A DNA stretch of 64,000 nt from Coriobacteriaceae bacterium AM113-163 (GCA_027673765.1 JAQDWB010000003.1:62001-126000); one strand, 5' to 3'; counted from the first letter of the stretch, positions 51,891 through 61,223 are shown. Program-made: numbers and translations. The notes: generated by a model from the letters alone, not told the origin.

Positions 51891-53282
51891 CTACGCCGTC
51901 AACGGCGCGGGCTCATGCGGCTCGCCGTTCAGCTCGACGATGACCTGCGTTCCCACGCCCTCTTGGGACTTCACGCGCATGCCGGAATCTTCTCCGTAAA
52001 AGAAATGGATGCGCTGAAGCACGTTGAAGAGCGCCAGGCCGCAACCTCGCTTGACGGAGCCGTCGGCGGTAATGCTCTCGGGCTCCTCTCGGCGATGTTG
52101 CTCAAACAGATGCGCGCAGACCTCTTCGCTCATACCGATGCCGTCGTCCTCGACGATGATCTCCAAACCGTCATCGGTCTCGAAAGCCCTAACATGAATA
52201 GAAAGCGGCTCGGTCTCGCGCTGCGCGTGCTTGATGCAGTTTTCGAGCAACGGCTGCAAGATAAACGGCGGCACCATGCAATCGCGCACCTCAAAGTCGA
52301 TATCGACCGAGACGCGCAGACGGCCGTCGCCATAACGAGCCTGCATAAGATTGATATAGCGAGTGCCCTGTTCCACCTCGTGCTCGAGCGTTGTGAGGGT
52401 ATCGGAATCAGAAAGCGTCTGACGGTAGTAATTGGAAAAGTCGATGAGCAGCGACCTGGCCTTGTCCGGCTCGGTACGTACGAGCGACACAATGGTGCTG
52501 ATGGTGTTAAACAGAAAATGAGGATCGACCTGCGATTGCAAGGCGCGCAGCTCCACGCGGGCCGTAAGCTCGTCCTGGCGCTCGAGCTCAAAGCTCGCAA
52601 GCTGCGTGGAAATGAGGTCGGCAAAGCCCGAGGCAAGCGCCGTCTGGCGCATATCGATGCTGCTCAGACGGGGATAATACAGCTCGAGCGTGCCCACGCA
52701 ATGCCCGCGCACGGTAAGCGGCGCGACAATACCGGCGCGCAGGCGCGGAAAGTAGCCACCTGTCTCGGTCGAGGCATCGCGCGAGAAAACGCTTTGCTCA
52801 CCGCTGTTGATCACATTGAGCGTGGTCCGCAGCACCACCGGGGTGCCCGCGGGGCATTTTGCCGAGTCCTCGCCCCAGCTTGCCAACACCTGCTTGCCGT
52901 CGGTAAAGCAGATGGCAGAGGCGATGGTTTCGGACAGGATGATCTTAGAGGCGCCCAGGGCAGCTTCGGGCGTAAGGCCGCGCGACGTGTAGGCGAATAT
53001 TTTCGACGCGATGGCGAGCGTGCGGTCGGTAGCGCTCGATGTGAGGTCGTCGGGAACGACAAAGACGTACGAGAAGAAGAAGCACAGCATGACCAAGCCG
53101 GCAATGACGACAACGGCCGGAACAGGATTGGGATTATCGGTTAGATCCCAGATGAGCAGCAGGATAAGCAGCGGAACGACAATACCGAGCAAGATGGCTT
53201 GAACCACATGCTGAGCGGTACGAAAGACCTTGGTAGAGTTGTAGCTCTTGCCCAGAATCAGCCTATTGAGATCCACCGTCAT
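51891..53282 (-). CDS. LytS-type sensor histidine kinase 2
   Basis: This 463-residue kinase has two membrane helices (about 27-46 and 54-76), a GAF-like sensor region, phospho-acceptor H255 in QVDPHFLFNT and an ATPase domain (LLENCIKHA, VEDDGIGMS, GLALFNVL). It has the same build as kinase 1. The start is uncertain. ATG 53282 abuts GGAG, while GTG 53276 has the better spacing of six bases; ATG is listed. Confidence 0.92.
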   Translation of the reverse strand: MTVDLNRLILGKSYNSTKVFRTAQHVVQAILLGIVVPLLILLLIWDLTDNPNPVPAVVVIAGLVMLCFFFSYVFVVPDDLTSSATDRTLAIASKIFAYTSRGLTPEAALGASKIILSETIASAICFTDGKQVLASWGEDSAKCPAGTPVVLRTTLNVINSGEQSVFSRDASTETGGYFPRLRAGIVAPLTVRGHCVGTLELYYPRLSSIDMRQTALASGFADLISTQLASFELERQDELTARVELRALQSQVDPHFLFNTISTIVSLVRTEPDKARSLLIDFSNYYRQTLSDSDTLTTLEHEVEQGTRYINLMQARYGDGRLRVSVDIDFEVRDCMVPPFILQPLLENCIKHAQRETEPLSIHVRAFETDDGLEIIVEDDGIGMSEEVCAHLFEQHRREEPESITADGSVKRGCGLALFNVLQRIHFFYGEDSGMRVKSQEGVGTQVIVELNGEPHEPAPLTA

Positions 53283-53310
53283 CTCCTTCTTACTGACGCA
53301 CCCCATAGCA

Positions 53311-53336
53311 ATAAAGAGGGCCGCAAGCGACCCTCT
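53311..53336 (-). terminator. Terminator after the amidohydrolase operon
   Basis: AGAGGG pairs with CCCTCT around ten bases, with TTTATT following on the minus strand. Confidence 0.6.
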
Positions 53337-53394
53337 CCATTGCATTATGCAATCAAATACTGTGTTTTACATCAAGCCATCGATGAACGGTAGC

Positions 53395-54672
53395 TTAGGT
53401 GCTGTACTTGTTTGCCTCGCCGAAGGTGCCGGCCTCGACAATCCAGCCGTCCTTCATGATGACGTCCATGTTGTCGGTGTTGAGCACGTGAATGTCAGCG
53501 GCGACGTCACCGTTGACGACCAGCAGGTCGGCGCACTTGCCGGCCTCGATGGAACCGGTCTCGTCCTCGATGTGGCACATCTTGGCACCGTTGAGGGTGG
53601 CGCAGGTGATGGTCTCGACCGGGGTGAAGCCGATCTTGTCGACAAACTCGTACATCTCCTCGATGGAGCAGGTGCCGTACGGGGTGACGAAGGAGAAGGA
53701 GTCGGAGCCGATCGTCATGACGACGCCGCGCCTCTTGGCCTCGCGCAGGCAGTCGTAGTTGCGCTGCAGCTCCTTCTCGACCAGGGTGCCCTCGTACTTG
53801 TCGTGCAGCTCGGGGACGTAGACGGGCGGATAGGTGGCGTACCAGGTGGGCAGGAAGGCGATCGTCGGAGTGAAGAAGGTGCCCTGCTCGGCCATGAGGT
53901 CCATGGTGCGCTCATCGATATCGAAGCCGTGAATCAGCTGCTCGCAGCCAAAGCGAACGGAATCGTAGGCAGCGGCGTGGTTGTTGTAGCAGTGGCTCCA
54001 CACGGGGATGCCGACCATCTTTGCCTCTTCGACCACGGCCTGGATCTCCTCGGAGCAGTAGTGCTGGTCGCGACCGGAGTCCCAGCGCCAGATGCCGCCA
54101 CCGGTAGCCCAGATCTTGATGGCATCGGGGTTCTCGCGCAGGCGACGACGGACGGCCTTGCGCAGATCCCAAGGACCGTCGACCTGATCGCCCCAGGGGT
54201 GCGATTCCTTGTTGAGCTCCTGGCTGCAGTGGTGGGAGTCGCCGTGGCCGGCAACGCGGCAGAAGCCAAGGCCGGTGGCCAGAACGCGCGGGCCCTTGAA
54301 GACGCCCTTGTCGATGCAGTCACGGATCTGGATACCAAAGCGGCCGATCTCGCAGACGGTGGTGAGGCCGTGGGTGAGGCAGTCGTAGGCCTGCTTGACG
54401 GCGACGGCCTGCTTCTCGAGGAGCGGCTGCATGACCCAGTCGGTGTCATCGTCGGTCAAGTTGCCCGAGAAGTGCAGGTGGGTGTCGATCAGGCCGGGAA
54501 GGACGGTCTTGCCGGCGGCATCGATAACCTCAACGCCCTCAGGAAGGTCCTGCATAGTGCCGGCGTACTCGATCTTGCCGTTGTCGTCGACGAGAACGAG
54601 GGAGTTCTCGACCGGCTCGGCACCGGTACCGTCGATGAGCTTGCCGCCAACGATTGCATACTTAGTGGACAT
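53395..54672 (-). CDS. Amidohydrolase family protein (imidazolonepropionase/dipeptidase-like)
   Basis: This 425-residue enzyme has a TIM-barrel metal site: H65-x-H67 (DTHLHF), K186 as the likely carbamylated lysine (AIKIWATGGG), H227, H248 and D324 (IGSDS). It resembles the imidazolonepropionase-like amidohydrolases that include Xaa-Arg/Lys dipeptidases (prolidase-like); the substrate is not known. GGAGGAA precedes the ATG. It lies downstream of an amino-acid permease, which suggests it acts on an imported peptide or amide. Confidence 0.86.
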   Translation of the reverse strand: MSTKYAIVGGKLIDGTGAEPVENSLVLVDDNGKIEYAGTMQDLPEGVEVIDAAGKTVLPGLIDTHLHFSGNLTDDDTDWVMQPLLEKQAVAVKQAYDCLTHGLTTVCEIGRFGIQIRDCIDKGVFKGPRVLATGLGFCRVAGHGDSHHCSQELNKESHPWGDQVDGPWDLRKAVRRRLRENPDAIKIWATGGGIWRWDSGRDQHYCSEEIQAVVEEAKMVGIPVWSHCYNNHAAAYDSVRFGCEQLIHGFDIDERTMDLMAEQGTFFTPTIAFLPTWYATYPPVYVPELHDKYEGTLVEKELQRNYDCLREAKRRGVVMTIGSDSFSFVTPYGTCSIEEMYEFVDKIGFTPVETITCATLNGAKMCHIEDETGSIEAGKCADLLVVNGDVAADIHVLNTDNMDVIMKDGWIVEAGTFGEANKYST

Positions 54673-54803
54673 GGTTCCTCCTTATGGATCCATATAGTGG
54701 GCGAGGCCGTGTTGGGTTAAGGCCTCACAAAGCTACCCAAGTGGTGCCGGGTTCGGTGCGCGGGAGAGAGGATTCCGCGCACCCGATCCGCCCCGGCCAG
54801 GCG

Positions 54804-56255
54804 TTACTTTTTGCGGGAATTGGTGAAAGCCATGAGGGCCAGGCCAACAGCCAACCAGCCGATCACGATGCTCCACTCCACCATGTTGAGGGAGGCGGGA
54901 GAGAACGGGATCACGAGCAGGCCAATGATGGTGCCGCAGGCAACGATAGCGAGGCTGATGCCAAACTTGCCGCCGGGCACCTCGTAGGGACGAGGCAGGT
55001 CGGGCTCGGTGAAGCGCATGCGCAGGCAAGCGAGGGCGACCATGCCGCAGGAGAAGATGAAGGCGAGAGCCGACACGTTGGTCAGAGGGATGAGCATGTT
55101 CTTGCCCAGGAACGGACCGACGACGGTGATGACGCCCAGAACGACGCAGGCGAGCTTGGGAGCGCCGGACTTGGGATCGACCTCGGCGAACTTCTCGGGC
55201 AGCTGGCCCTTTCGGCCCATGGCGAGCATGATGCGGCTCGTGGCGCCGTAGAAGGAGTTCATCGGGCCCATGGGTCCAAGCGTGGCGATGACGAGCATGG
55301 CCAGGTACAGGAGCATGTTGATGCCCTTGAGGCAGGCAAGCGCGGGAACCGGGCTCTTAACAAACTCATGCCAGTCGAGGATGGTGCCGAACGAGTAGAT
55401 GCAGACCATGTAGAAGCCGCCTGCGGCCAGCAGGGCCAGGGAGATGATCTTGCCGAACTTGTTCCAGTTGAGGCCCTCGGCCGCTTCCTCAGCCTGCTGA
55501 GGAATGGTGTCGAAACCGGCGTAGAAGAACGGGGTCAGAACCAGGACCGAAACGATGCCTGCGAACAGGCTGGTGCCCTCGGTAGCAGGCTTGCCGCCGC
55601 CAGCACCGGTGACCTGGGAGAACACGGGCATGGCGTTGTCCGGCGAGCCGGTGAACAGCGAGACGCCCATGGCGAGCAGCATGCCGCAGAGCAGGGCCTT
55701 GGTCAGGAAGGCTTGCAGCTTGGCGGCCGAGCTGGCACCGCGGAAGTTGAGGAAGATGACGTAGGTCGCAAAGCCGAGCGCGATTAGCGTCGGGAACAGG
55801 TAAACGTCGGCGCCCAGGATGGTGTAGAGCTTGACGGCGCGCAGCCACTCAAGGCCGGGCAGGCTGCCGAACATCTCGGACACGAGGGTCGAGATGGCGA
55901 TGGCCTCCCACGGGCACAGGATGCCGTTGCCCAGGGCCAGGAGCCAGCCGGTGATGTAGCTCATCGTACGGCCAAAGCTACGATCGACATACTCGACGAT
56001 GCCGCCCGAGATGGGGATAGCAGCCGTGAGCTCACCGAAAACAGCTCCGACGGGCACGAGGAAGATTGCACCCAAGAGGAATGCGATCATAGCGGGAACG
56101 GGACCGCCGCCCACGACCATCCAGTCGCCGACCTGCAGAACCCAACCGGTACCGATGATGGCACCGAAACCGATGGTGAAGAAGTTCCAGAGCGAAAGCG
56201 TTTTCTTCATGCCGCCGTTGTCCTCGACTGCAACTTCTGCGTTCTTGTCCGCCAT
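54804..56255 (-). CDS. APC family amino acid permease
   Basis: This 483-residue protein has about twelve membrane segments and the typical first helix FFTIGFGAIIGTGWVLQVGDW. PISGGIVEYVDRSFG and FYAGFDTIPQQAEEAAEGL match the amino-acid/polyamine permease family. GGAGGGG precedes ATG 56255. Together with the amidohydrolase downstream it forms an uptake-and-hydrolysis pair; the 130-base gap holds a TGCGCGG/CCGCGCA hairpin (54757-54781). Confidence 0.92.
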   Translation of the reverse strand: MADKNAEVAVEDNGGMKKTLSLWNFFTIGFGAIIGTGWVLQVGDWMVVGGGPVPAMIAFLLGAIFLVPVGAVFGELTAAIPISGGIVEYVDRSFGRTMSYITGWLLALGNGILCPWEAIAISTLVSEMFGSLPGLEWLRAVKLYTILGADVYLFPTLIALGFATYVIFLNFRGASSAAKLQAFLTKALLCGMLLAMGVSLFTGSPDNAMPVFSQVTGAGGGKPATEGTSLFAGIVSVLVLTPFFYAGFDTIPQQAEEAAEGLNWNKFGKIISLALLAAGGFYMVCIYSFGTILDWHEFVKSPVPALACLKGINMLLYLAMLVIATLGPMGPMNSFYGATSRIMLAMGRKGQLPEKFAEVDPKSGAPKLACVVLGVITVVGPFLGKNMLIPLTNVSALAFIFSCGMVALACLRMRFTEPDLPRPYEVPGGKFGISLAIVACGTIIGLLVIPFSPASLNMVEWSIVIGWLAVGLALMAFTNSRKK

Positions 56256-56610
56256 TGTTCCCCTCCTTTCCTTTTTGACGCCCCCTGGCGTCACCCCTTG
56301 CGCGGTCCGTTTTGCCGCGCGCTTTTATTCCATGGCTTTAAGATACGGCCTTGGCGCAGCAGCGCCGCTCGCAGCTCGACCGAAGGCAGAACTGCAAAAC
56401 GAGCGGCACCGTTTTTGGGACGAACGGCGGGAGACGTCATTCGTCCTGGACGCTTTCATCTTGTCTGCTTTTGAATACCTGTTGCCGTGACGCTTGGCGC
56501 GCGGCGCGGCAACGTTCATACCATTTGTCAGGCTTTTGGCGCACATACCCATGTGTCGTGCATCTTTTTATGTAGGATAGACAAGTTACACACGAGGCAA
56601 GGTGATTCGA
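56256..56610. other. Gene-free divergent promoter region
   Basis: The stretch separates the permease (left) and the C39 protein (right), and both promoters must be here. A 75-codon frame on the minus strand (56325-56552) is basic, low in complexity and has no ribosome site, so it was not called. The last 60 bases are AT-rich and fit the C39 promoter. No repeats were seen. Confidence 0.45.
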
Positions 56611-57612
56611 ATGGCATACGGATACAATGACGGCGACCAACGGCCACAAAGCGTGCGCCTTGCCGGCCGCACCACGCCAACGCCCAGAAGCACCTCCGAC
56701 AACGGCAACCAGCAGCGCCCCCAAGAGCAGCCCGGGGCTTCTTCTCGGCAACAAAGCCGTACCGCGCAGCAGTCAGACCGCGTGAGCACGAGCACACGCC
56801 AACGCCAGACCGACACATCGCAGCCGCGCCGCTACGATTGCCGTACGACCGACCACTACGTTAAGCGCTCCTTTTCGCCACCTCAACGCAATCGCGGCAA
56901 TTCCGCCCCTCGCCCCGCGTCGCACACCACAAGCCACGCACTTCCAGCCCGCCGTCTACGCCTTGCGCTTTGCTCCATTGCCGCCTGCCTCGTCTTTGTG
57001 TTTTTGGGATCCTGTATCTCGCACGGATCAGCCGGTCTTGAGCCCACTGCCGAGGACAAGCTGCTTAAAGCTCCCGTCGCGCCCGGTTACTCCTTTGCGT
57101 TCTCGACCCCACGCTCGCAATGGCAGGCCGGCACCATGCCCCACATCTACCAAATTGACCCCGCATGGTCGGAGCTGCCCTATGCCGGTGGCACTATTCG
57201 CGAAAACGCTTGCGGCCCCACTTGCCTCACCATGGTCTATATCTTTAAGACCGGCCACACCGATAAGACGCCGGTCGATATATGCGCACTGGCCGAAGCC
57301 GGCAACTACGCCCCCACTGGTGCCACCGAGTGGTCGTTTATGACAGGCGGTGCGTGGCAGCTGGGGCTCAACGGAACACAGCTCTATAACAATCGCGAAT
57401 CGATTACCCAAGCACTTCGCTCGGGTGCGCCCGTCATCGCCGCAGTGCGCCCCGGCACGTTTACCAACGTAGGCCACTATATCGTGCTCTACGGCATCGA
57501 CGATGCCAACCAGATTGGCGTCTACGACCCCAACTCGGCCAGCCGCAGCGCCCGCCGCTGGGGCGTGGTGGAGGTCCTCAACGAAATCGAAGCCATGTGG
57601 GCCTACTACTAG
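56611..57612 (+). CDS. Membrane-anchored C39 family peptidase
   Basis: This 333-residue protein has an N-terminal part of about 113 residues rich in Gln, Arg, Ser and Thr and of low complexity. One membrane helix (115-136) and an external papain-like domain follow. Catalytic C201 (ENACGPTCLTMVY), H289 (NVGHYIVLYG) and the D306-P-N308 segment fit peptidase family C39_2. The membrane order puts the peptidase outside. Close homologues are annotated only as C39 family peptidases; the substrate is unknown. ATG 56611 has AAGG upstream; GTG 56602 is in frame. Confidence 0.82.
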   Translation: MAYGYNDGDQRPQSVRLAGRTTPTPRSTSDNGNQQRPQEQPGASSRQQSRTAQQSDRVSTSTRQRQTDTSQPRRYDCRTTDHYVKRSFSPPQRNRGNSAPRPASHTTSHALPARRLRLALCSIAACLVFVFLGSCISHGSAGLEPTAEDKLLKAPVAPGYSFAFSTPRSQWQAGTMPHIYQIDPAWSELPYAGGTIRENACGPTCLTMVYIFKTGHTDKTPVDICALAEAGNYAPTGATEWSFMTGGAWQLGLNGTQLYNNRESITQALRSGAPVIAAVRPGTFTNVGHYIVLYGIDDANQIGVYDPNSASRSARRWGVVEVLNEIEAMWAYY

Positions 57613-58021
57613 TCATTGGGGACACTCATTGGGGACAGACTTAAATGAGTAGTCCCAGATTGCCAGGAACCGCCGGTACGGAAAGCGCATCCCACTTTGG
57701 AACTCAATGGTGAGATGCGCTTTCCGCTAGCGGTCCGTTTGGGAAACAACATCCCGCTTTTCGGCCAAATTCCGGGATGCATTTTCCCGTTGAGGACCTC
57801 AAGGGAAACTAGATCCCGTTTTGGACGTTCATCCTGGGATGCACTTTCCGCAGTTGATCGACAGTGGCCTTTAAGGACTGTCCCAAGCTGCCGGCAGGAA
57901 AGGAACGTCCCCAAGTGCCGGGTTTCCGCAGTCATTGGGGACAAACTTAAATGAATAGTCGTTGAGGACGTTCTTGTTTGACTAGTCGTTTAAGAACGTC
58001 CCCAATGACTAGGTGAATAGC
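57613..58021. repeat. Gene-free stretch rich in GGGGAC(G/A) repeats
   Basis: CATTGGGGACA occurs twice at the start. GCCGGCAGGAAAGGAACGTCCCCAAGTGCCG (about 57889-57920) echoes 27677-27709. AGTCATTGGGGAC (57930-57942) pairs with 57998-58010, and GACGTTCTT/AAGAACGTC (57967-57975, 57992-58000) is nested inside with the core seen at 19303-19360. The middle holds CATCCC/GGGATG words repeated several times. No gene is seen. Confidence 0.68.
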
Positions 58022-58054
58022 AAAAGCCCCGCAGTCGGAGCGGACTGCGGGGCT
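58022..58054 (-). terminator. Terminator after carbamate kinase
   Basis: AGCCCCGCAGTC pairs perfectly with GACTGCGGGGCT around six bases, with TTTTG following on the minus strand. Confidence 0.9.
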
Positions 58055-58119
58055 CATGAAGAGAGGCTAGTTTGTGGGCGCTTTGCCTGGCGCCCACGAG
58101 AGATGCAACAGAGTAGAGA

Positions 58120-59082
58120 CTACTCGTGGATGCGGGTACCGGAGAGACCGGCCATGGTCTCGGCGGCCTTGTCCAGAGCGCCAATGATGCAGGTGCGGCC
58201 CTTGCGGGAACGGGCGAACCTGATGGCGGCGCGGACCTTGGGCTCCATGGAACCCTTGCCGAACTGACCCTCGTCGGCCAGGCGCTCGGCCTCGTCGGCG
58301 GTGATGTCCTCGAGCTCCTCCTGGTTGGGCTTGCCAAAGTTGATGGCGACATGCTCAACGGCGGTCAGCAGGAACAGAACGTCGGCGTCACAGTCCTCGG
58401 CCAGCAGCTCGCCGCCCAGGTCCTTGTCGATGACGGCGGGAACGCCCTTGTAGCAGCCCTTGTTCTCGTAGTCGCGGACGACGGGGATGCCGCCGCCACC
58501 GCAGGCGATGACGATGAACTCGTTGTCGAGCAGGTTGAGGATGGAGTCAGCCTCGACGATCTTCTTGGGATCAGGGGAAGCGACGACGCGACGCCAGCCG
58601 CGGCCGGAATCCTCGACGAAGACCTTGGAAGGATCCTCGGCCATGAACTCCTTGGCCTGCTCCTCGGTGTAGAAGGGGCCGATCGGCTTGGTCGGGTTCT
58701 TGAACGCGGGATCGTCCGGGTCGCACTCGATCTGGGTGACGACGGTGGCGGCGTGCCAACGCTTATAGCGCTTGTGCATCTCGCGGCCGATGCCCTGCTG
58801 CAGGTGATAGCCAATGTAGCCCTGGGACATGGCGCCGCACTCGGGCAGCGGCATCTCGGGGGTGCCGATGGCGTCGTGGGCAGCAGCGAAGGCGTTCTGG
58901 ATCATGCCGACCTGCGGGCCGTTGCCGTGGGTGATGATGATCTCGTTACCCTGCTCGATAAGACCAAGGAGAGCGTGGGCGGTGTTGCTCACGGCCTGGA
59001 TCTGCTCGACGGGGTTGTTGCCGAGGGCGTTGCCGCCGAGGGCGACGACAATACGATCGGGCTTGCCAAGAGGCTTAGACAT
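58120..59082 (-). CDS. arcC: Carbamate kinase
   Basis: This 320-residue enzyme makes ATP and carbamate from carbamoyl phosphate and ADP, the last energy-yielding step of arginine, agmatine or purine-derived fermentation. Motifs are VALGGNALG, THGNGPQVG, CGGGGIPVV and VIDKDLGG. The length matches known carbamate kinases. No arginine deiminase or carbamoyltransferase gene is in the window, so the source of carbamoyl phosphate is elsewhere. GAAAGGA precedes ATG 59082. Confidence 0.95.
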   Translation of the reverse strand: MSKPLGKPDRIVVALGGNALGNNPVEQIQAVSNTAHALLGLIEQGNEIIITHGNGPQVGMIQNAFAAAHDAIGTPEMPLPECGAMSQGYIGYHLQQGIGREMHKRYKRWHAATVVTQIECDPDDPAFKNPTKPIGPFYTEEQAKEFMAEDPSKVFVEDSGRGWRRVVASPDPKKIVEADSILNLLDNEFIVIACGGGGIPVVRDYENKGCYKGVPAVIDKDLGGELLAEDCDADVLFLLTAVEHVAINFGKPNQEELEDITADEAERLADEGQFGKGSMEPKVRAAIRFARSRKGRTCIIGALDKAAETMAGLSGTRIHE

Positions 59083-59741
59083 TGCTGGAATCCTTTCTGT
59101 AAAAGGCCTACAACCCATTAATAACCCGCGTCCGTGCAATACGCGAGTTTATTAAGGTTTATATTCTCTTTATCGCTCATTTTATTCATTTTGAAAATAG
59201 TTTAACGGTGAACGGTCGTTTTTACCCGCTCAGCGTAAAGAAGCCCAGCTCACACATGTTTACGTCATCTACGTGCGACTTTATTTAATTAGAGCAGAGA
59301 TTAGGCTGGATTATGCAAACTATATCTTTGCTAAACACATAACGGACACTGCAATTATTTACTCGCACTATACGAGATTCTATGCACTTGCAAGACAAGT
59401 ATGCACCCCTGCAATAACACGGGGCTTTTCATCCAACAAAAGGGATAGCCGAACGCGCTTCACTTTGCGGCAAGCGACTGTGAGTTTGCAGTATAGAACT
59501 TTACCGTCGGGTATTGCATGAACGCCGCTGACGCACTTTCGCTCCTGCCCACCCAAGCAGCCGAGAACGCTAACGGCGTCCCCAGCGTTTTCGCATGGCA
59601 CCGCGCCGACTCGATGGCTTTGAGACCTAAGCGAATCTTTGCTATCTGACAATTTTTGTATGATTAGAGCCAAATCTATCTGCCAATTTTTGTATGATTA
59701 GGGCAAATCTATTTGCCAATTTTTGTCATTTGGGGGTTTTA
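59083..59741. promoter_or_regulatory. Long AT-rich gap; three direct repeats (59644-59725) before the ATPase gene
   Basis: The left half (59083-59400) is AT-rich and holds the arcC promoter. The word CAATTTTTGTATGATTAG starts at 59650 and again at 59684, and a partial copy starts at 59717, a period of 33-34 bases. GGCAAA (59702-59707) pairs with TTTGCC (59712-59717). The repeats end just before the ribosome site of the ATPase gene, so they are likely operators. Confidence 0.55.
59518..59649 (+). CDS. Possible small ORF or gene remnant, 43 codons
   Basis: ATG 59518 opens a 43-residue frame (MNAADALSLLPTQAAENANG...) with codon use typical of real genes here, unlike the AT-rich sequence before it. 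There is no good ribosome site and no recognisable domain. It may be a remnant of a decayed gene. Confidence 0.25.
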   Translation: MNAADALSLLPTQAAENANGVPSVFAWHRADSMALRPKRIFAI

Positions 59742-61103
59742 ATGCTACGCCGTAAGGTCACTAATAGGCTTTTGAACTGGAAAAATAACTCTCATAAGGC
59801 ATTGCTTGTTACCGGTGCGCGTCAGATTGGCAAGAGCTATGCGATTCGCGCGTTTGGTAAAGACAACTACGCGTCGTATTTTGAGGCCAATTTGCTGCTC
59901 GATGCCGAGGCAAGAGATGTGCTCATTGGCGCTAAGAACGCCGTTGACTTTATCAACCGCGTGGCCCTTCTTGCGGATGCACCGCTTGTTGAGGGAGATA
60001 CGCTTATCTTTGTCGATGAAATACAGGAGTATCCGCAGATCGTCACGCTCATGAAGGCGTTGGTCGAGGACGGGCGCTTTAGCTATGTCTTCTCGGGGTC
60101 TATGCTTGGGACTGAGTTTAAGGGGATCTCTTCTTTCCCGGTGGGGTATGTCGAGCACATTGTTATGCGGCCAATGGATTTTGAAGAGTTTTGTTGGGCA
60201 AACAGCATCAGCGAGAATGTGCTTGCAGACATCCGCAGCTGCCTTGTCGAGAGGCGTCCCGTCGAAAACTATATTCATGAGGCGATGCTCAAAAACTTTA
60301 GAGCTTATATCGTTTGCGGCGGCATGCCGGAGGTCGTACAGAACTATATCGATTCGGGTTATTCACTCGTGAGGACGCGTGAGCTTCAAATTCAGCTGGT
60401 CGATCAGTACAAAAGTGATATCTCTAAATATGCATCGACTCGAGCGTTTAACGTTCGCGCGATTTTCGAACAAATTCCCGTTCAGCTTGAGGCGGAGTCC
60501 CATCGCTTTGTTGTTTCATCCCTGGGCGAGGGGGCTCGCCTTCAAAAATACGAGCAGGATTTCCTATGGCTGGTGAACGCGGGCGTCGGTTTGATGGTCG
60601 CCCAGGTGACGGAGGCCCGAAGTCCTCTTAAGAGGACAGAGAAGGCGACCGCCTTTAAACTATACGAGTCTGATACAGGCATGCTCGCATCACGGTATCC
60701 CGGCAGCACGGCACGCGCTGTCTACCTTGATATGAAAACCCCCAACCTCGGCGGTCTCTATGAGAACGTGGTCGCGCAGGAGCTTGTCGCCCTTGGAACT
60801 GATGCATGGTACTACCAGACACGCGAGGTCGGCGAAGTTGACTTTGTGATCGAAGGCACTCGCGGGCACGTTGTCCCAATCGAGGTCAAATCGGGCAAGA
60901 AGGTTCGAGCCCATGCGGCCCTCGACCGTCTGATGAGCGTGAGCGAGTACAAAATCCCCGAGGCCGTTGTGCTAAGCCACGAGAACCTCAGCAAAGAGGG
61001 CAAGGTTCTGTACGTTCCAATCTATATGACATTCTGCCTCGATGAGTTTATGGAAAACGACGACCCCAACAACGATTTCTCGTTTGCACCCATATCCCTC
61101 TAG
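59742..61103 (+). CDS. AAA_14/DUF4143 family ATPase
   Basis: This 453-residue protein has an N-terminal AAA ATPase with Walker A GARQIGKS (25-32), Walker B LIFVDEIQEYP and the FSGSMLG sensor. A C-terminal DUF4143 domain contains a nuclease-like EVDFVIEG...IEVKSGKK pattern of the PD-(D/E)XK kind. Such ATPases are common, often variable accessory genes in gut bacteria with unknown role. The gene has lower GC than its neighbours, suggesting transfer. GGGGG before ATG 59742 decides the start. Confidence 0.88.
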   Translation: MLRRKVTNRLLNWKNNSHKALLVTGARQIGKSYAIRAFGKDNYASYFEANLLLDAEARDVLIGAKNAVDFINRVALLADAPLVEGDTLIFVDEIQEYPQIVTLMKALVEDGRFSYVFSGSMLGTEFKGISSFPVGYVEHIVMRPMDFEEFCWANSISENVLADIRSCLVERRPVENYIHEAMLKNFRAYIVCGGMPEVVQNYIDSGYSLVRTRELQIQLVDQYKSDISKYASTRAFNVRAIFEQIPVQLEAESHRFVVSSLGEGARLQKYEQDFLWLVNAGVGLMVAQVTEARSPLKRTEKATAFKLYESDTGMLASRYPGSTARAVYLDMKTPNLGGLYENVVAQELVALGTDAWYYQTREVGEVDFVIEGTRGHVVPIEVKSGKKVRAHAALDRLMSVSEYKIPEAVVLSHENLSKEGKVLYVPIYMTFCLDEFMENDDPNNDFSFAPISL

Positions 61104-61223
61104 GCCATCTGGGTCCGCAACCAGGTCCCCCTCTATGCCCAAAGCCGCGAAACAGTGACCGGGACAAGGCACCCCACCAACCACGTCCTTCATCAGCCCA
61201 CACAATCTGAGGACGTAGTCGTA

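Noticed and set aside
56325..56552. 75-codon minus-strand frame between the permease and the C39 gene
   Set aside because: Basic low-complexity product with no ribosome site, lying where both divergent promoters should be.
57613..58021. Possible CRISPR-like array in the repeat-rich spacer
   Set aside because: The repeats are palindromic, unequally spaced and of several kinds. There are no regular spacers and no cas genes.
59380..59673. 97-codon minus-strand frame before the DUF4143 ATPase
   Set aside because: There is no ribosome site and no domain, and it spans the start of the periodic repeats.
59644..59725. CRISPR remnant from 33-34 base periodic repeats
   Set aside because: The units repeat almost throughout, so there is no unique spacer between them; only three copies exist, directly before a gene.
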